From NCBI GenBank assembly GCA_910578255.1, contig CAJTQM010000006.1:69577-84300 (forward strand): DNA of 14,724 bases, read 5' to 3'. Each line of letters begins with the position of its first letter. The first letter of the stretch is position 1. The translations under genes were made by a program, and so were the position numbers. Shown here piece after piece: positions 1-6,731 of the stretch. Source of the stretch: an uncultured Oscillospiraceae bacterium (GTDB taxonomy: Bacteria > Bacillota > Clostridia > Oscillospirales > Ruminococcaceae). The notes below the pieces were generated by a model. It did not search any database, was not told the origin of the DNA, and worked only from the letters and a program-made list of their open reading frames with translations.

Positions 1-159
1 CAGCCGGCAGCTGCTGTTCCCGCCGCTGCACCCGTTGCTCCGGTGGTGGATGCCATTCCCAACCGGCAGGCGTTTATTGCGGCTGTTTCTGCCGCCATTG
101 CTGAGGAAATGGGCACGGATGTCTCCAAAATCCGCATTCTTTCTGTACAAAAAATCTAA
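1..159 (+). CDS. Na+-pump decarboxylase gamma/delta subunit (OadG/MmdD type), C-terminal fragment
   Basis: This reading frame is open from the first base of the window and ends at TAA 157-159. Only the last 52 residues are present. They consist of an Ala/Pro/Val-rich linker followed by a short helical tail with the pattern AAIAEEMGTDVSKIRILSV. This matches the C-terminus usual in clostridial OadG-family (sodium pump decarboxylase gamma) proteins, which have one N-terminal membrane helix (upstream of the window), an Ala/Pro linker and this small tail. The family anchors the soluble carboxyltransferase and biotin carrier to the membrane beta subunit. The next gene, a biotin carrier, starts 30 bases downstream, and beta and alpha-type subunits follow, which supports the call. 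Whether it belongs to an oxaloacetate or methylmalonyl-CoA decarboxylase cannot be told from the fragment. Confidence 0.8.
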   Translation, partial: QPAAAVPAAAPVAPVVDAIPNRQAFIAAVSAAIAEEMGTDVSKIRILSVQKI

Positions 160-189
160 TTTAAAATTCAGAGGAGAGGTCATTGAATC

Positions 190-546
190 ATGAAAAAGTA
201 CCGCGTAAATGTAAATGGAACCGACTATGAAATTACCTTAGAAGAAGTAACGGGAGCCGAGGCCTCTAAACCCGCTGCGGCGCCAGCTCCTGCTGCTGCT
301 CCCGCGGCTGCTCCGGTCGTTCCGACTGCTGGAAGCGAAAAGATTGTCAGCCCCATGCCTGGCAACATCCTGAGCGTTAATGTCAAAGTAGGCGACTCGG
401 TGAAAAAAGGACAGGTTCTGCTGATACTGGAAGCAATGAAAATGGAAAATGAAATCATGGCGCCGAAGGATGGTACAATTACCTCAGTGAATGTTCAGAA
501 AGGTTCTACGGTTGAAAGTGGCGCACTCCTTGTAACCATCGACTAG
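190..546 (+). CDS. Biotin carboxyl carrier protein of a Na+-pump decarboxylase
   Basis: 118 aa. Residues 1-20 form a short beta-rich head (YRVNVNGTDYEITLEEV). Residues 24-47 are a flexible Ala/Pro linker. Residues 50-118 are a biotinyl/lipoyl domain with the biotinylation motif EAMKMEN, so Lys84 is the predicted biotin site. This is the architecture of MmdC/GcdC or the free 1.3S-type carrier. It moves carboxybiotin from the carboxyltransferase to the membrane beta subunit. AGGAGAGG at 172-179 lies 10 bases before the ATG. It sits between the gamma-type fragment and the beta subunit, so it is clearly part of the pump operon. The Ala-rich linker makes part of the gene very GC-rich, which is normal for these linkers and not a sign of transfer. 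Confidence 0.95.
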   Translation: MKKYRVNVNGTDYEITLEEVTGAEASKPAAAPAPAAAPAAAPVVPTAGSEKIVSPMPGNILSVNVKVGDSVKKGQVLLILEAMKMENEIMAPKDGTITSVNVQKGSTVESGALLVTID

Positions 547-581
547 TCCTTTGAAATTTTTGAAAGGAGTGTGAAAACACC

Positions 582-1754
582 ATGGAAGCAATTTTAGATT
601 TTTTGCGTCAAACCGGTTTCTACCTGATTGGTTCGGATCCGAAGGTTTTGATCATGATGGTAATTGCCTGTGTGTTGATGTATTTGGCCATTAAAAAGCA
701 GTTTGAACCGCTGCTTCTTTTGCCGATTGCTTTTGGTATGCTGCTGACCAATTTGCCTGGGGCCGGTATGTATCATGCGGATTTTTTCCTGGGCGGCCAT
801 GTGGATTGGACGCAGTTTGCGCAGGGAAATGCCGGTTTGATTGACATTTTGTACTTAGGCGTTAAGCTGGGTATTTATCCCTGCTTGATTTTTATCGGTG
901 TAGGCGCTATGACCGATTTTGGTCCGCTGATTGCCAATCCCAAGAGCCTTCTGTTGGGCGCAGCCGCACAGATGGGCATCTTTATCACCTTTATTGGAAT
1001 GCGCTATCTGAGCTTTTTGCCGGAGGAGGCGGCTTCTGTCGGCATTATCGGCGGTGCGGACGGTCCGACCGCGATTTATGTAGCTTCCCGTTTGGCTCCT
1101 GCGTTGTTGGGCCCGATTGCGGTGGCGGCTTATTCCTATATGGCCTTGGTGCCGGTAATCCAGCCGCCGATTATGCGCGCTTTGACCACCCAAAAAGAGC
1201 GAGAGATCGTTATGAAGCAGCTTCGGCCGGTCTCTAAAATTGAAAAAATCATTTTCCCGATTGTTGTTACCGCGTTTGTGGCGCTTTTGGTTCCGTCCGC
1301 TGGTGCTTTGATCGGCTGCCTGATGCTCGGCAACCTAATGAGAGAATGCGGCGTGGTGGAGCGTTTGAGCAAAACGGTCCAAAATGAGCTGATGAATATT
1401 GTTACAGTTTTGCTGGGTATTTCTGTGGGCGCCACCGCTACAGCAGAAAACTTCCTGAATCTGAAAACCTTAGCTATCCTTGGAATGGGTATCGTTGCGT
1501 TTGGCGTTGGAACCGCCGGCGGTGTACTGCTGGCGAAATTCATGAATCTGTTTGTCAAAGAGAAAATTAACCCGCTGATTGGTTCTGCCGGTGTTTCTGC
1601 CGTTCCGATGGCCGCGAGAGTCTCGAATGTAGAAGGGCAGAAAGCAAAGCCTGGAAACTTTTTGCTGATGCACGCCATGGGACCCAATGTTGCCGGTGTT
1701 ATTGGCTCTGCCATCGCCGCTGGCGTATTTATGGCGTTGTTTGGCGCGAAATAA
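582..1754 (+). CDS. oadB: Na+-translocating decarboxylase beta subunit (OadB/MmdB/GcdB family)
   Basis: 390 aa, about the usual size of the family, almost entirely hydrophobic with roughly nine to eleven membrane segments. The family signature GGADGPTAIY is at residues 157-166. Its Asp160 corresponds to the essential Na+/carboxybiotin-site aspartate known from Klebsiella OadB. The second conserved region, MHAMGPNVAGVIGS, is near the C-terminus and contains the Asn, Gly and Ser residues of the known Na+ site region. The protein decarboxylates carboxybiotin and exports Na+ across the cytoplasmic membrane. AAAGGAG lies about 12 bases before the ATG, a rather long gap. It contains GTGAAAACAC, which could fold into a mini-hairpin and shorten the effective spacing. 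The stop codon overlaps the ribosome binding site of the next gene. Substrate specificity is set by the carboxyltransferase, not by this subunit, so the gene symbol is generic. Confidence 0.95.
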   Translation: MEAILDFLRQTGFYLIGSDPKVLIMMVIACVLMYLAIKKQFEPLLLLPIAFGMLLTNLPGAGMYHADFFLGGHVDWTQFAQGNAGLIDILYLGVKLGIYPCLIFIGVGAMTDFGPLIANPKSLLLGAAAQMGIFITFIGMRYLSFLPEEAASVGIIGGADGPTAIYVASRLAPALLGPIAVAAYSYMALVPVIQPPIMRALTTQKEREIVMKQLRPVSKIEKIIFPIVVTAFVALLVPSAGALIGCLMLGNLMRECGVVERLSKTVQNELMNIVTVLLGISVGATATAENFLNLKTLAILGMGIVAFGVGTAGGVLLAKFMNLFVKEKINPLIGSAGVSAVPMAARVSNVEGQKAKPGNFLLMHAMGPNVAGVIGSAIAAGVFMALFGAK

Positions 1755-1768
1755 GGAGGGGATAAGTG

Positions 1769-3193
1769 ATGGCGAAAAATCCGCTGAAAATTACTGATAC
1801 GATTTTGCGTGACGCTCATCAGTCCCAAGCGGCTACTCGTATGCGCCTGGAGGATATGCTCCCGGCATGTGAGCTGCTGGACAATATGGGCTATTGGTCT
1901 TTAGAGTGTTGGGGCGGTGCGACCTTTGATGCCTGTATGCGCTTTTTGAACGAGGATCCCTGGGAGCGTTTACGCGCTTTGCGCAAAGCCATGCCCAAAA
2001 CAAAGCTGCAAATGCTTTTGCGCGGACAGAATATTTTAGGCTATAAGCATTACGCCGATGACGTTGTAGAGGAATTCTGCAAAAAGTCCATCGAGAACGG
2101 CATTAATGTGGTCCGTATTTTCGACGCTCTGAACGATCCGAGAAATATGGCGGCTGCTATGAAATATACCAAGGAATACGGCGGCATCTGCGAAGCGGCG
2201 ATCAGCTATACGGTCAGTCCGGTTCACAATGAGGACTATTTTGTCAAGCTGGCCGTTCAACTGCAGGAAATGGGCGCGGACGTTATCTGTATCAAGGATA
2301 TGGCGAACCTGCTGTTGCCCTACGACGCCTATTCTCTGGTGAAAAAATTAAAAGAAAATCTGGACGTGCCGATTCATCTGCATACCCATAACACAACCGG
2401 TACCGGTGACATGACCAACTTGATGGCGGCCACCGCTGGGGTGGATATTGTGGACTGTGCGCTGTCTCCGCTGGCAAACGGCACCTCTCAGCCGGCTACG
2501 GAATCTTTGGTTGCGACCTTAAAGGGAACGGAACGGGATACCGGTCTGGACTTGGAAAAACTCAGCGAGGCGGCGACTCATTTCCGCAAGGTTGCCAATA
2601 AGCTGAAGGCAGACGGGATTTTGGATCCGAAGGTATTGAGCGTGGACACCAATACGCTTTTGTACCAAGTTCCCGGCGGTATGCTTTCCAATCTGATTTC
2701 TCAGCTGAAGCAGGCCAATGCGGAGGATAAGTATTACGACGTGTTGGCAGAAGTGCCGCGGGTGAGAAAGGATTTTGGCTATCCTCCGCTGGTTACGCCG
2801 ACCAGCCAGATCGTCGGTTCTCAGGCAGTTTTGAACGTTGTGGCCGGCGAGAGATACAAGATGTTTCCCAAAGAGTCCAAGGGACTTCTCCGCGGCGAAT
2901 ACGGTGCTTTGCCGGCGCCTGTCAATGAAGAGGTCCGCAAAAAGGCGATTGGCGACGAAGAGATTATTACCTGCCGCCCCGCCGATCTGCTGGAGCCGGA
3001 GTTGGAAAAATACCGCGAGGAGATCAAGGACCGCATGAAGCAGGAAGAGGATGTATTAAGCTACGCGCTCTTCCCGCAGGTTGCCACCAAGTTCTTTGAG
3101 ACCCGCGAGCAGGCGAAGAACCCGCAGGCAAAACCCGCGACCGTCAATGAAGCGGGCGAGAGAATCCTTTACGTAGAGGATCTTTCCAAATAA
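1769..3193 (+). CDS. oadA: Oxaloacetate decarboxylase alpha / transcarboxylase 5S-type carboxyltransferase (no biotin domain)
   Basis: 474 aa from ATG 1769; an in-frame GTG directly before it at 1766 is an alternative start. AGGAGG at 1754-1759 fits either. The N-terminus is the DRE-TIM-type carboxyltransferase barrel of OadA, pyruvate carboxylase subunit B and transcarboxylase 5S: TDTILRDAHQS with metal ligand Asp15, the catalytic Lys176 in CIKDMAN, and metal-binding His205 and His207 in HLHTHNT. It transfers CO2 between oxaloacetate/pyruvate and biotin. The C-terminal third matches the conserved PYC/OadA domain. The protein ends without a biotinyl domain, unlike Klebsiella OadA at about 595 aa. 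The separate carrier encoded at 190-546 supplies it. Strong terminators follow, so it is the last gene of the pump operon. Confidence 0.95.
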   Translation: MAKNPLKITDTILRDAHQSQAATRMRLEDMLPACELLDNMGYWSLECWGGATFDACMRFLNEDPWERLRALRKAMPKTKLQMLLRGQNILGYKHYADDVVEEFCKKSIENGINVVRIFDALNDPRNMAAAMKYTKEYGGICEAAISYTVSPVHNEDYFVKLAVQLQEMGADVICIKDMANLLLPYDAYSLVKKLKENLDVPIHLHTHNTTGTGDMTNLMAATAGVDIVDCALSPLANGTSQPATESLVATLKGTERDTGLDLEKLSEAATHFRKVANKLKADGILDPKVLSVDTNTLLYQVPGGMLSNLISQLKQANAEDKYYDVLAEVPRVRKDFGYPPLVTPTSQIVGSQAVLNVVAGERYKMFPKESKGLLRGEYGALPAPVNEEVRKKAIGDEEIITCRPADLLEPELEKYREEIKDRMKQEEDVLSYALFPQVATKFFETREQAKNPQAKPATVNEAGERILYVEDLSK

Positions 3194-3221
3194 AGATCGG
3201 ACAAAGTTTATACTTTCCAAA

Positions 3222-3250
3222 AGAAAAGCCCGCTAAAAGCGGGCTTTTCT
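3222..3250. terminator. Bidirectional terminator hairpin after the decarboxylase operon
   Basis: Perfect 12-bp stem: AGAAAAGCCCGC at 3222-3233, loop TAAAA, GCGGGCTTTTCT at 3239-3250. The GC core is flanked by A and T runs, so it can act in both directions. It lies 28 bases after the oadA-like stop codon and is probably its main Rho-independent terminator. Confidence 0.9.
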
Positions 3251-3267
3251 ATACGAAGCAGATACCC

Positions 3268-3300
3268 AAAAAAACCGGCGCTTTTTACGCCGGTTTTTTT
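3268..3300. terminator. Second bidirectional terminator between convergent operons
   Basis: Perfect 13-bp stem: seven A plus CCGGCG at 3268-3280, a 7-base loop, CGCCGG plus seven T at 3288-3300. It lies 30 bases beyond the end of the minus-strand acyl-CoA synthetase gene. It can terminate that operon and also back up the hairpin at 3222-3250. Confidence 0.9.
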
Positions 3301-3330
3301 GCTCATAATAGAAGGGCAGGGGAGATCAAT

Positions 3331-5001
3331 CTATTTTGCAGAGGTTTCGCTGGCTTTTCGGATATCGACCCGGCGGATTTTCCCGCTGATCGTCTTGGGC
3401 AGTTCTTCCACAAATTCGATGATACGGGGGTATTTGTAAGGCGCCGTCTGTTTTTTTACATAGACCTGCAGTTCCTTCACCAACGCATCGGAGGGCTTGT
3501 AGTTTTTGGTCAGAACGATGGTCGCTTTGACCACCTGCCCGCGGATGGGGTCGGGTGCGCCGGTGACCGCGCATTCCAACACGGCCGGATGCTCCATCAG
3601 AACGCTTTCGATTTCAAAAGGCCCAATCCGGTAGCCGGATGCTTTGATCACATCATCTGTGCGGCCGACATACCAATAGTAACCGTCCTCGTCCATCCAC
3701 GCCGTATCGCCGGTATGATATAAGCCGTCGTGCCAGGCACTGTGGGTCATTTGGTCGTCGCGGTAATAGCCCATGAACAGGCCGACCTGTTTTTCTCCAT
3801 GGGTACGAACGCAGATTTCGCCGACCAGTCCGGGCTGGACCTCTTTGCCGTTTTCGCCCACGACCACAATGTCATAAAGGGGAGAAGGCTTTCCCATAGA
3901 ACCGGGCTTGGGGGTGGTCCCGGCCAGATTGGCCAGCGTTAAGGTTGTTTCCGTCTGACCAAAGCCCTCGTACAGCTTGAGTCCGGTATATTCGTAAAAA
4001 CGGTTGTATACCTCAGGATTCAGCGCCTCGCCGGCCGTGGTGGCATATTTTAAAGAACTGAGATCATACCCATCTATCCCTTCTTTGATAAAAAAGCGAT
4101 AGATGGTAGGCGGCGCGCAAAAAGAGGTGATGCGGTATTTTTCGATCAAGTGTAATAGATCATGGGGGGCAAATTTTTCATAATCATAAACAAAAACCGT
4201 ACAGCCGACCATCCACTGGCCGTATAGCTTTCCCCAAACTGCCTTTCCCCAGCCGGTATCAGACACGGTGAGATGCAGGCCGTCCGCCGGGATGTTGTGC
4301 CAATATTTTGCGGTGATCAAATGGCCGATGGCATAGGTATAATCGTGCAGGACCATTTTTGGATAGCCAGTGGTCCCGGAGGAAAAGTACATGAGCATCG
4401 GCTCAAGAGCCTTGGTATCGGCCCGGGGAAATTCATCCGGCATGGTCTCCAGCTCGGCGTCGAAATCAATCCATCCCGGGCAGGCGCCCATGGCGGTAAA
4501 CCGAGAGGTAAGTCCCTGGTACTCTGTACAAGCCTCTTCAATCTGCTTGACTACCTCACCGGTAGCGGTTGCCACAATCGAACGGACGCCCGCAGCCTGA
4601 AACCGGTAGATATAATCTTTTTTGGTCAGTAAATTGGTGGCAGGAATGGTTATTGCGCCGATTTTGTGCAAAGCCAGGATGGCGAACCAGAATTGGTAGT
4701 GGCGTTTTAACACCAGCATAACCATGTCACCTTTTTGAATTCCGTGCTTTACGAACAGATTGGCAGCCTTGTTGGAGTACCGGCGCATGTCCTCAAAGGT
4801 AAAGACCTTTTCTTCCCCCACATCGTTGCACCAGATCATTGCGCGCCGATTTGGCTGCATGCGGGCGATTTCGTCTACCACATCGTAAGCAAAATTAAAA
4901 TTTTCCTCGTAAACAGGGCGGAAGGTTTTTAACACGCCGTGTTTATCAAAGCTTTCATCGCAAAAACGTTCATAAAGATCCTCAACAGCCAATGGTTTCA
5001 T
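3331..5001 (-). CDS. AMP-forming acyl-CoA synthetase (medium-chain/aryl acyl-CoA ligase type)
   Basis: 556 aa, a full-length member of the ANL adenylate-forming superfamily. It shows the phosphate-binding loop YFSSGTTGYPK (205-215), the A5 motif YEGFGQTET (344-352), YHTGD (428-432), the hinge region GRTDDVIKASGYRIGPFEIE (446-465) and the C-terminal PKTISGKIRR, with predicted catalytic Lys541. It activates a carboxylic acid with ATP to acyl-AMP and then acyl-CoA in the cytoplasm. The SDTGWGKAVWG segment (247-257) resembles medium-chain acyl-CoA synthetases rather than true acetyl-CoA synthetase; the exact acid cannot be read from the sequence. The start is ATG 5001, with AGGAGG at 5011-5016 inside the end of the upstream XRE-cupin gene, only 4 bases after that stop. 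The two genes form one transcript behind the T-box leader. Confidence 0.93.
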   Translation of the reverse strand: MKPLAVEDLYERFCDESFDKHGVLKTFRPVYEENFNFAYDVVDEIARMQPNRRAMIWCNDVGEEKVFTFEDMRRYSNKAANLFVKHGIQKGDMVMLVLKRHYQFWFAILALHKIGAITIPATNLLTKKDYIYRFQAAGVRSIVATATGEVVKQIEEACTEYQGLTSRFTAMGACPGWIDFDAELETMPDEFPRADTKALEPMLMYFSSGTTGYPKMVLHDYTYAIGHLITAKYWHNIPADGLHLTVSDTGWGKAVWGKLYGQWMVGCTVFVYDYEKFAPHDLLHLIEKYRITSFCAPPTIYRFFIKEGIDGYDLSSLKYATTAGEALNPEVYNRFYEYTGLKLYEGFGQTETTLTLANLAGTTPKPGSMGKPSPLYDIVVVGENGKEVQPGLVGEICVRTHGEKQVGLFMGYYRDDQMTHSAWHDGLYHTGDTAWMDEDGYYWYVGRTDDVIKASGYRIGPFEIESVLMEHPAVLECAVTGAPDPIRGQVVKATIVLTKNYKPSDALVKELQVYVKKQTAPYKYPRIIEFVEELPKTISGKIRRVDIRKASETSAK

Positions 5002-5005
5002 GGGA

Positions 5006-5581
5006 TTACTCCTCCTCTTCCTTTAATACCACCGCAATGAAACGGCATTCCTTCCCGCCGGTGGCGATCATGCCGTGTCCGTGTCCGGAGTTATAATAAA
5101 TGGCGTCGCCCGCATGAAGGATCTCGCAATGTTCCTCCAACTGAACTTTTAAGTCGCCCTCTAAAATGTAGTCGAATTCCTGGCCCTTGTGGTAGGAAAG
5201 ATGGATCGGCTTCTCCTGCTCCTCTTTGGAATAGGGGGCGGTTACCAGAAAAGGCTCGCAGGTTTTATTCTTAAACAGATACGCCAGATGCTGGTAGCTG
5301 AATCCTGCCCGGCGTTTGATGGGAAGCCCTTCGTCTTTGCGGACAATCGAATAAAAGCTTAAGCGGGGATTTTCTCCGGTGACAAGTTCCATCATATCCA
5401 CGCCAAACAGCTTGGCGCATTGATATAAAAAGGTGAAGGAAAAATCCCTTTCGCCCTTTTCACAGGAGAGATACTCCTCAATGGGGACGTTGGTCGCCTG
5501 TGCCGCTTCTTCGGGCGTAATCTCTAAAATTTCTCGCAATTCCCGAATTCGCATTGCAATTTCAATCAGTTTGGTTTCCAT
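5006..5581 (-). CDS. XRE-family regulator with C-terminal cupin domain
   Basis: 191 aa. Residues 5-65 look like a helix-turn-helix of the XRE/Cro type (RIRELREILEITPEEAAQAT, then a recognition-helix region ending in CEKGERDFSF). Residues 115-187 form a small beta-barrel cupin with HKGQEFDYILEGDLKVQL and LHAGDAIYYNSGHGHGM. In this family the cupin usually senses a small ligand, and it is often encoded next to an AMP-binding ligase, as here. The ATG at 5581 is chosen because AGGAGG (minus strand, 5588-5593) lies 6 bases upstream. A longer in-frame reading would run into the T-box terminator and has no ribosome binding site. The last four sense codons (Glu4) double as the Shine-Dalgarno of the next gene. 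The ligand and target are unknown; it may autoregulate the operon. Confidence 0.92.
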   Translation of the reverse strand: METKLIEIAMRIRELREILEITPEEAAQATNVPIEEYLSCEKGERDFSFTFLYQCAKLFGVDMMELVTGENPRLSFYSIVRKDEGLPIKRRAGFSYQHLAYLFKNKTCEPFLVTAPYSKEEQEKPIHLSYHKGQEFDYILEGDLKVQLEEHCEILHAGDAIYYNSGHGHGMIATGGKECRFIAVVLKEEEE

Positions 5582-5596
5582 AAAAAATCCTCCTAT

Positions 5597-5632
5597 AAAA
5601 AAATAAAAACTCGCCCCAATCATGGGACGAGT
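5597..5632 (-). terminator. T-box attenuator terminator
   Basis: On the minus strand, ACTCGTCCC (5632-5624), loop ATGATT, GGGGCGAGT (5617-5609), followed by TTTTTATTTTTTT. It lies directly after the antiterminator element and 16 bases before the start of the regulator's ribosome binding site region, the standard arrangement for transcription attenuation. Confidence 0.9.
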
Positions 5633-5874
5633 CAAAACCCGCGGTACCACCCAATTTGCACAAAAATCTATGCCTCTTGACAGGGTTCAAACAAACCCCC
5701 GGCTTTAACGCAGCCCTACGGAGGACATCTACTTGCGTACAGCGCTTTGGTGCCCCGGCTTAGGAGGGATTCGCCAGTTTTTTCCTTATTGTCTTGCAGC
5801 GGCCGACAACTCTCTGAAAAGGAAGACAAAACCGACACGTCTCCGTCATTGCCTTTCTGGTAGTCTATCAAATT
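5597..5874 (-). promoter_or_regulatory. T-box leader (tRNA-sensing riboswitch) upstream of the XRE-cupin/ligase operon
   Basis: Read on the minus strand, the leader carries the hallmark T-box sequence GGGTGGTACCGCGGG (5652-5638). It is followed at once by a terminator of 9 bp with one G-U pair (5632-5624 with 5617-5609) and a T-rich run. Upstream is a Stem I with an ATGACGGAG K-turn-like start, a CAGAGAG AG-bulge motif, and the distal helix TTGTC/GACAA closing a loop with GCTGCAA. The helix above the specifier loop pairs TTCCTT with AAGGAA. The base pairing the tRNA discriminator is U (TGGT), predicting a tRNA with discriminator A. The leader should read through when the cognate tRNA is uncharged. 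Confidence 0.93.
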
Positions 5875-5880
5875 ACTAGC

Positions 5881-5909
5881 ATTATAAAAAGTTTTTTCTA
5901 AAATGTCAA
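5881..5909 (-). promoter_or_regulatory. Sigma-A promoter of the T-box operon
   Basis: Minus strand TTGACA (5909-5904), 17-base spacer, TATAAT (5886-5881): both boxes match consensus exactly. Transcription should start near 5874, just before T-box Stem I. The -35 box begins 3 bases after the HAD phosphatase stop codon. Confidence 0.9.
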
Positions 5910-5912
5910 GTC

Positions 5913-6569
5913 CTACGCAAAAATTATTTTTGAAAGTTCCCGGGGATTCGCGGCAATATGATCCGCACCGTTTTCCACCAGTTCTTGTTTCGTGCGAAAT
6001 CCCCACAATACACCGCAGGAGGGAAGGCCGCTGTTTTTGGCGGTCTGGATGTCCACGCAGGTATCGCCCACATACAGCGCGTCAGAAGGGGAGACACCTG
6101 TCTGGCTCAGGACCAGTTTAACGCCGGTAGGGTCCGGCTTTTTGGGAACCTCTTCGTTTTGGCCAATGACCGCGGCAAAGTGGATCTTGGGAAAGTAGTG
6201 GCGGACCACCTCTTTTGCGATGGCATGGGGTTTGTTAGAGACCACTGCTGTCAGCACACCCTTTTCACCGCATTGGATCAAAAGTTCGTCTATGCCGGGG
6301 TAGGGATGGGTTTTATCTTGACTATGTGCGGCGTAATAGGGAAGATAAATGGCTTTAACCTTTTGAAACAATTCCTGGTTTTCCCGCTCTTCCGGCGGCA
6401 GACAACGAAGGATTTTTGTGTCCACGCCGTCCCCCACAATGTATTTATACTCCTCGATCGTATGCAGCGGCAGACCGCATTGTTTTAAAGCGTAATTGCC
6501 GCTGTCGGCCAGGTCTTCGATGGAATCAATTAAGGTTCCGTCCAGATCAAAAACAACCAGCTTTTTCAT
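5913..6569 (-). CDS. HAD-superfamily phosphatase, phosphoglycolate phosphatase-like
   Basis: 218 aa, the usual size for Gph/subfamily IA HAD phosphatases. Motif I DLDGT is at residues 8-12 (nucleophile Asp8, acid/base Asp10), with a helical cap after it. Motif II is in VVSNKPH, motif III Lys is in KKPDP, and motif IV is VGDTCVD. The C-terminal LWGFRTKQEL is typical of Gph-like enzymes. It is a cytoplasmic Mg2+-dependent hydrolase of a small phosphate ester; 2-phosphoglycolate is the common family substrate, but pyrophosphatase or nucleotidase activity is possible. ATG 6569 is chosen because the DxDGT strand follows it directly and GGGAG lies 9 bases upstream; longer in-frame starts would overlap the promoter. 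It has its own promoter and no terminator before the T-box operon, so some read-through into that leader is possible. Confidence 0.9.
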   Translation of the reverse strand: MKKLVVFDLDGTLIDSIEDLADSGNYALKQCGLPLHTIEEYKYIVGDGVDTKILRCLPPEERENQELFQKVKAIYLPYYAAHSQDKTHPYPGIDELLIQCGEKGVLTAVVSNKPHAIAKEVVRHYFPKIHFAAVIGQNEEVPKKPDPTGVKLVLSQTGVSPSDALYVGDTCVDIQTAKNSGLPSCGVLWGFRTKQELVENGADHIAANPRELSKIIFA

Positions 6570-6597
6570 GGCGTCATCTCCCATTTCTTCTGGAAGT

Positions 6598-6626
6598 AGT
6601 GTATCACTTTTGAGCGGTTTGTGCAA
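6598..6626 (-). promoter_or_regulatory. Putative promoter of the HAD phosphatase gene
   Basis: Minus strand TTGCAC (6626-6621), 17-base spacer, TACACT (6603-6598). It is 28 bases upstream of the chosen start codon. Box matches are moderate (4/6 and 4/6), but spacing and position are right. Confidence 0.65.
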
Positions 6627-6652
6627 TGAGGCTTGAAAGAATAACAGCAAAA

Positions 6653-6683
6653 AAATCGAGCCGGCAATTTGCCGACTCGATTT
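6653..6683 (-). terminator. Terminator of the lipoprotein gene
   Basis: Minus strand hairpin AAATCGAGTCGGCAA / TTGCCGGCTCGATTT, 15 positions with one central mismatch, followed by more T residues. It lies about 48 bases after the lipoprotein stop. A smaller hairpin, CACTCC-loop-GGAGTG (6685-6699), sits between the stop and the terminator. Confidence 0.85.
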
Positions 6684-6731
6684 GCACTCCGTTGGAGTGG
6701 TTGTGCCAAAATAGGTAATTGCAAAATAAGA

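Noticed and set aside
1136..1828. Long open frame on the minus strand opposite the beta-subunit gene
   Set aside because: It is an out-of-phase shadow of a clearly conserved membrane protein gene, with no ribosome binding site and no recognisable domain.
5582..5650. N-terminal extension of the XRE-cupin protein
   Set aside because: These codons are the T-box antiterminator and terminator; the ribosome binding site serves ATG 5581.
5771..5778. UGG (Trp) as T-box specifier
   Set aside because: UGG occurs near the loop, but the acceptor-pairing base is U, which fits discriminator A; bacterial tRNA-Trp usually has G. Its position also falls in the upper helix.
5716..6006. Small minus-strand open frame in the T-box region
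   Set aside because: It covers the promoter and Stem I of the leader, and the structured RNA explains the sequence.
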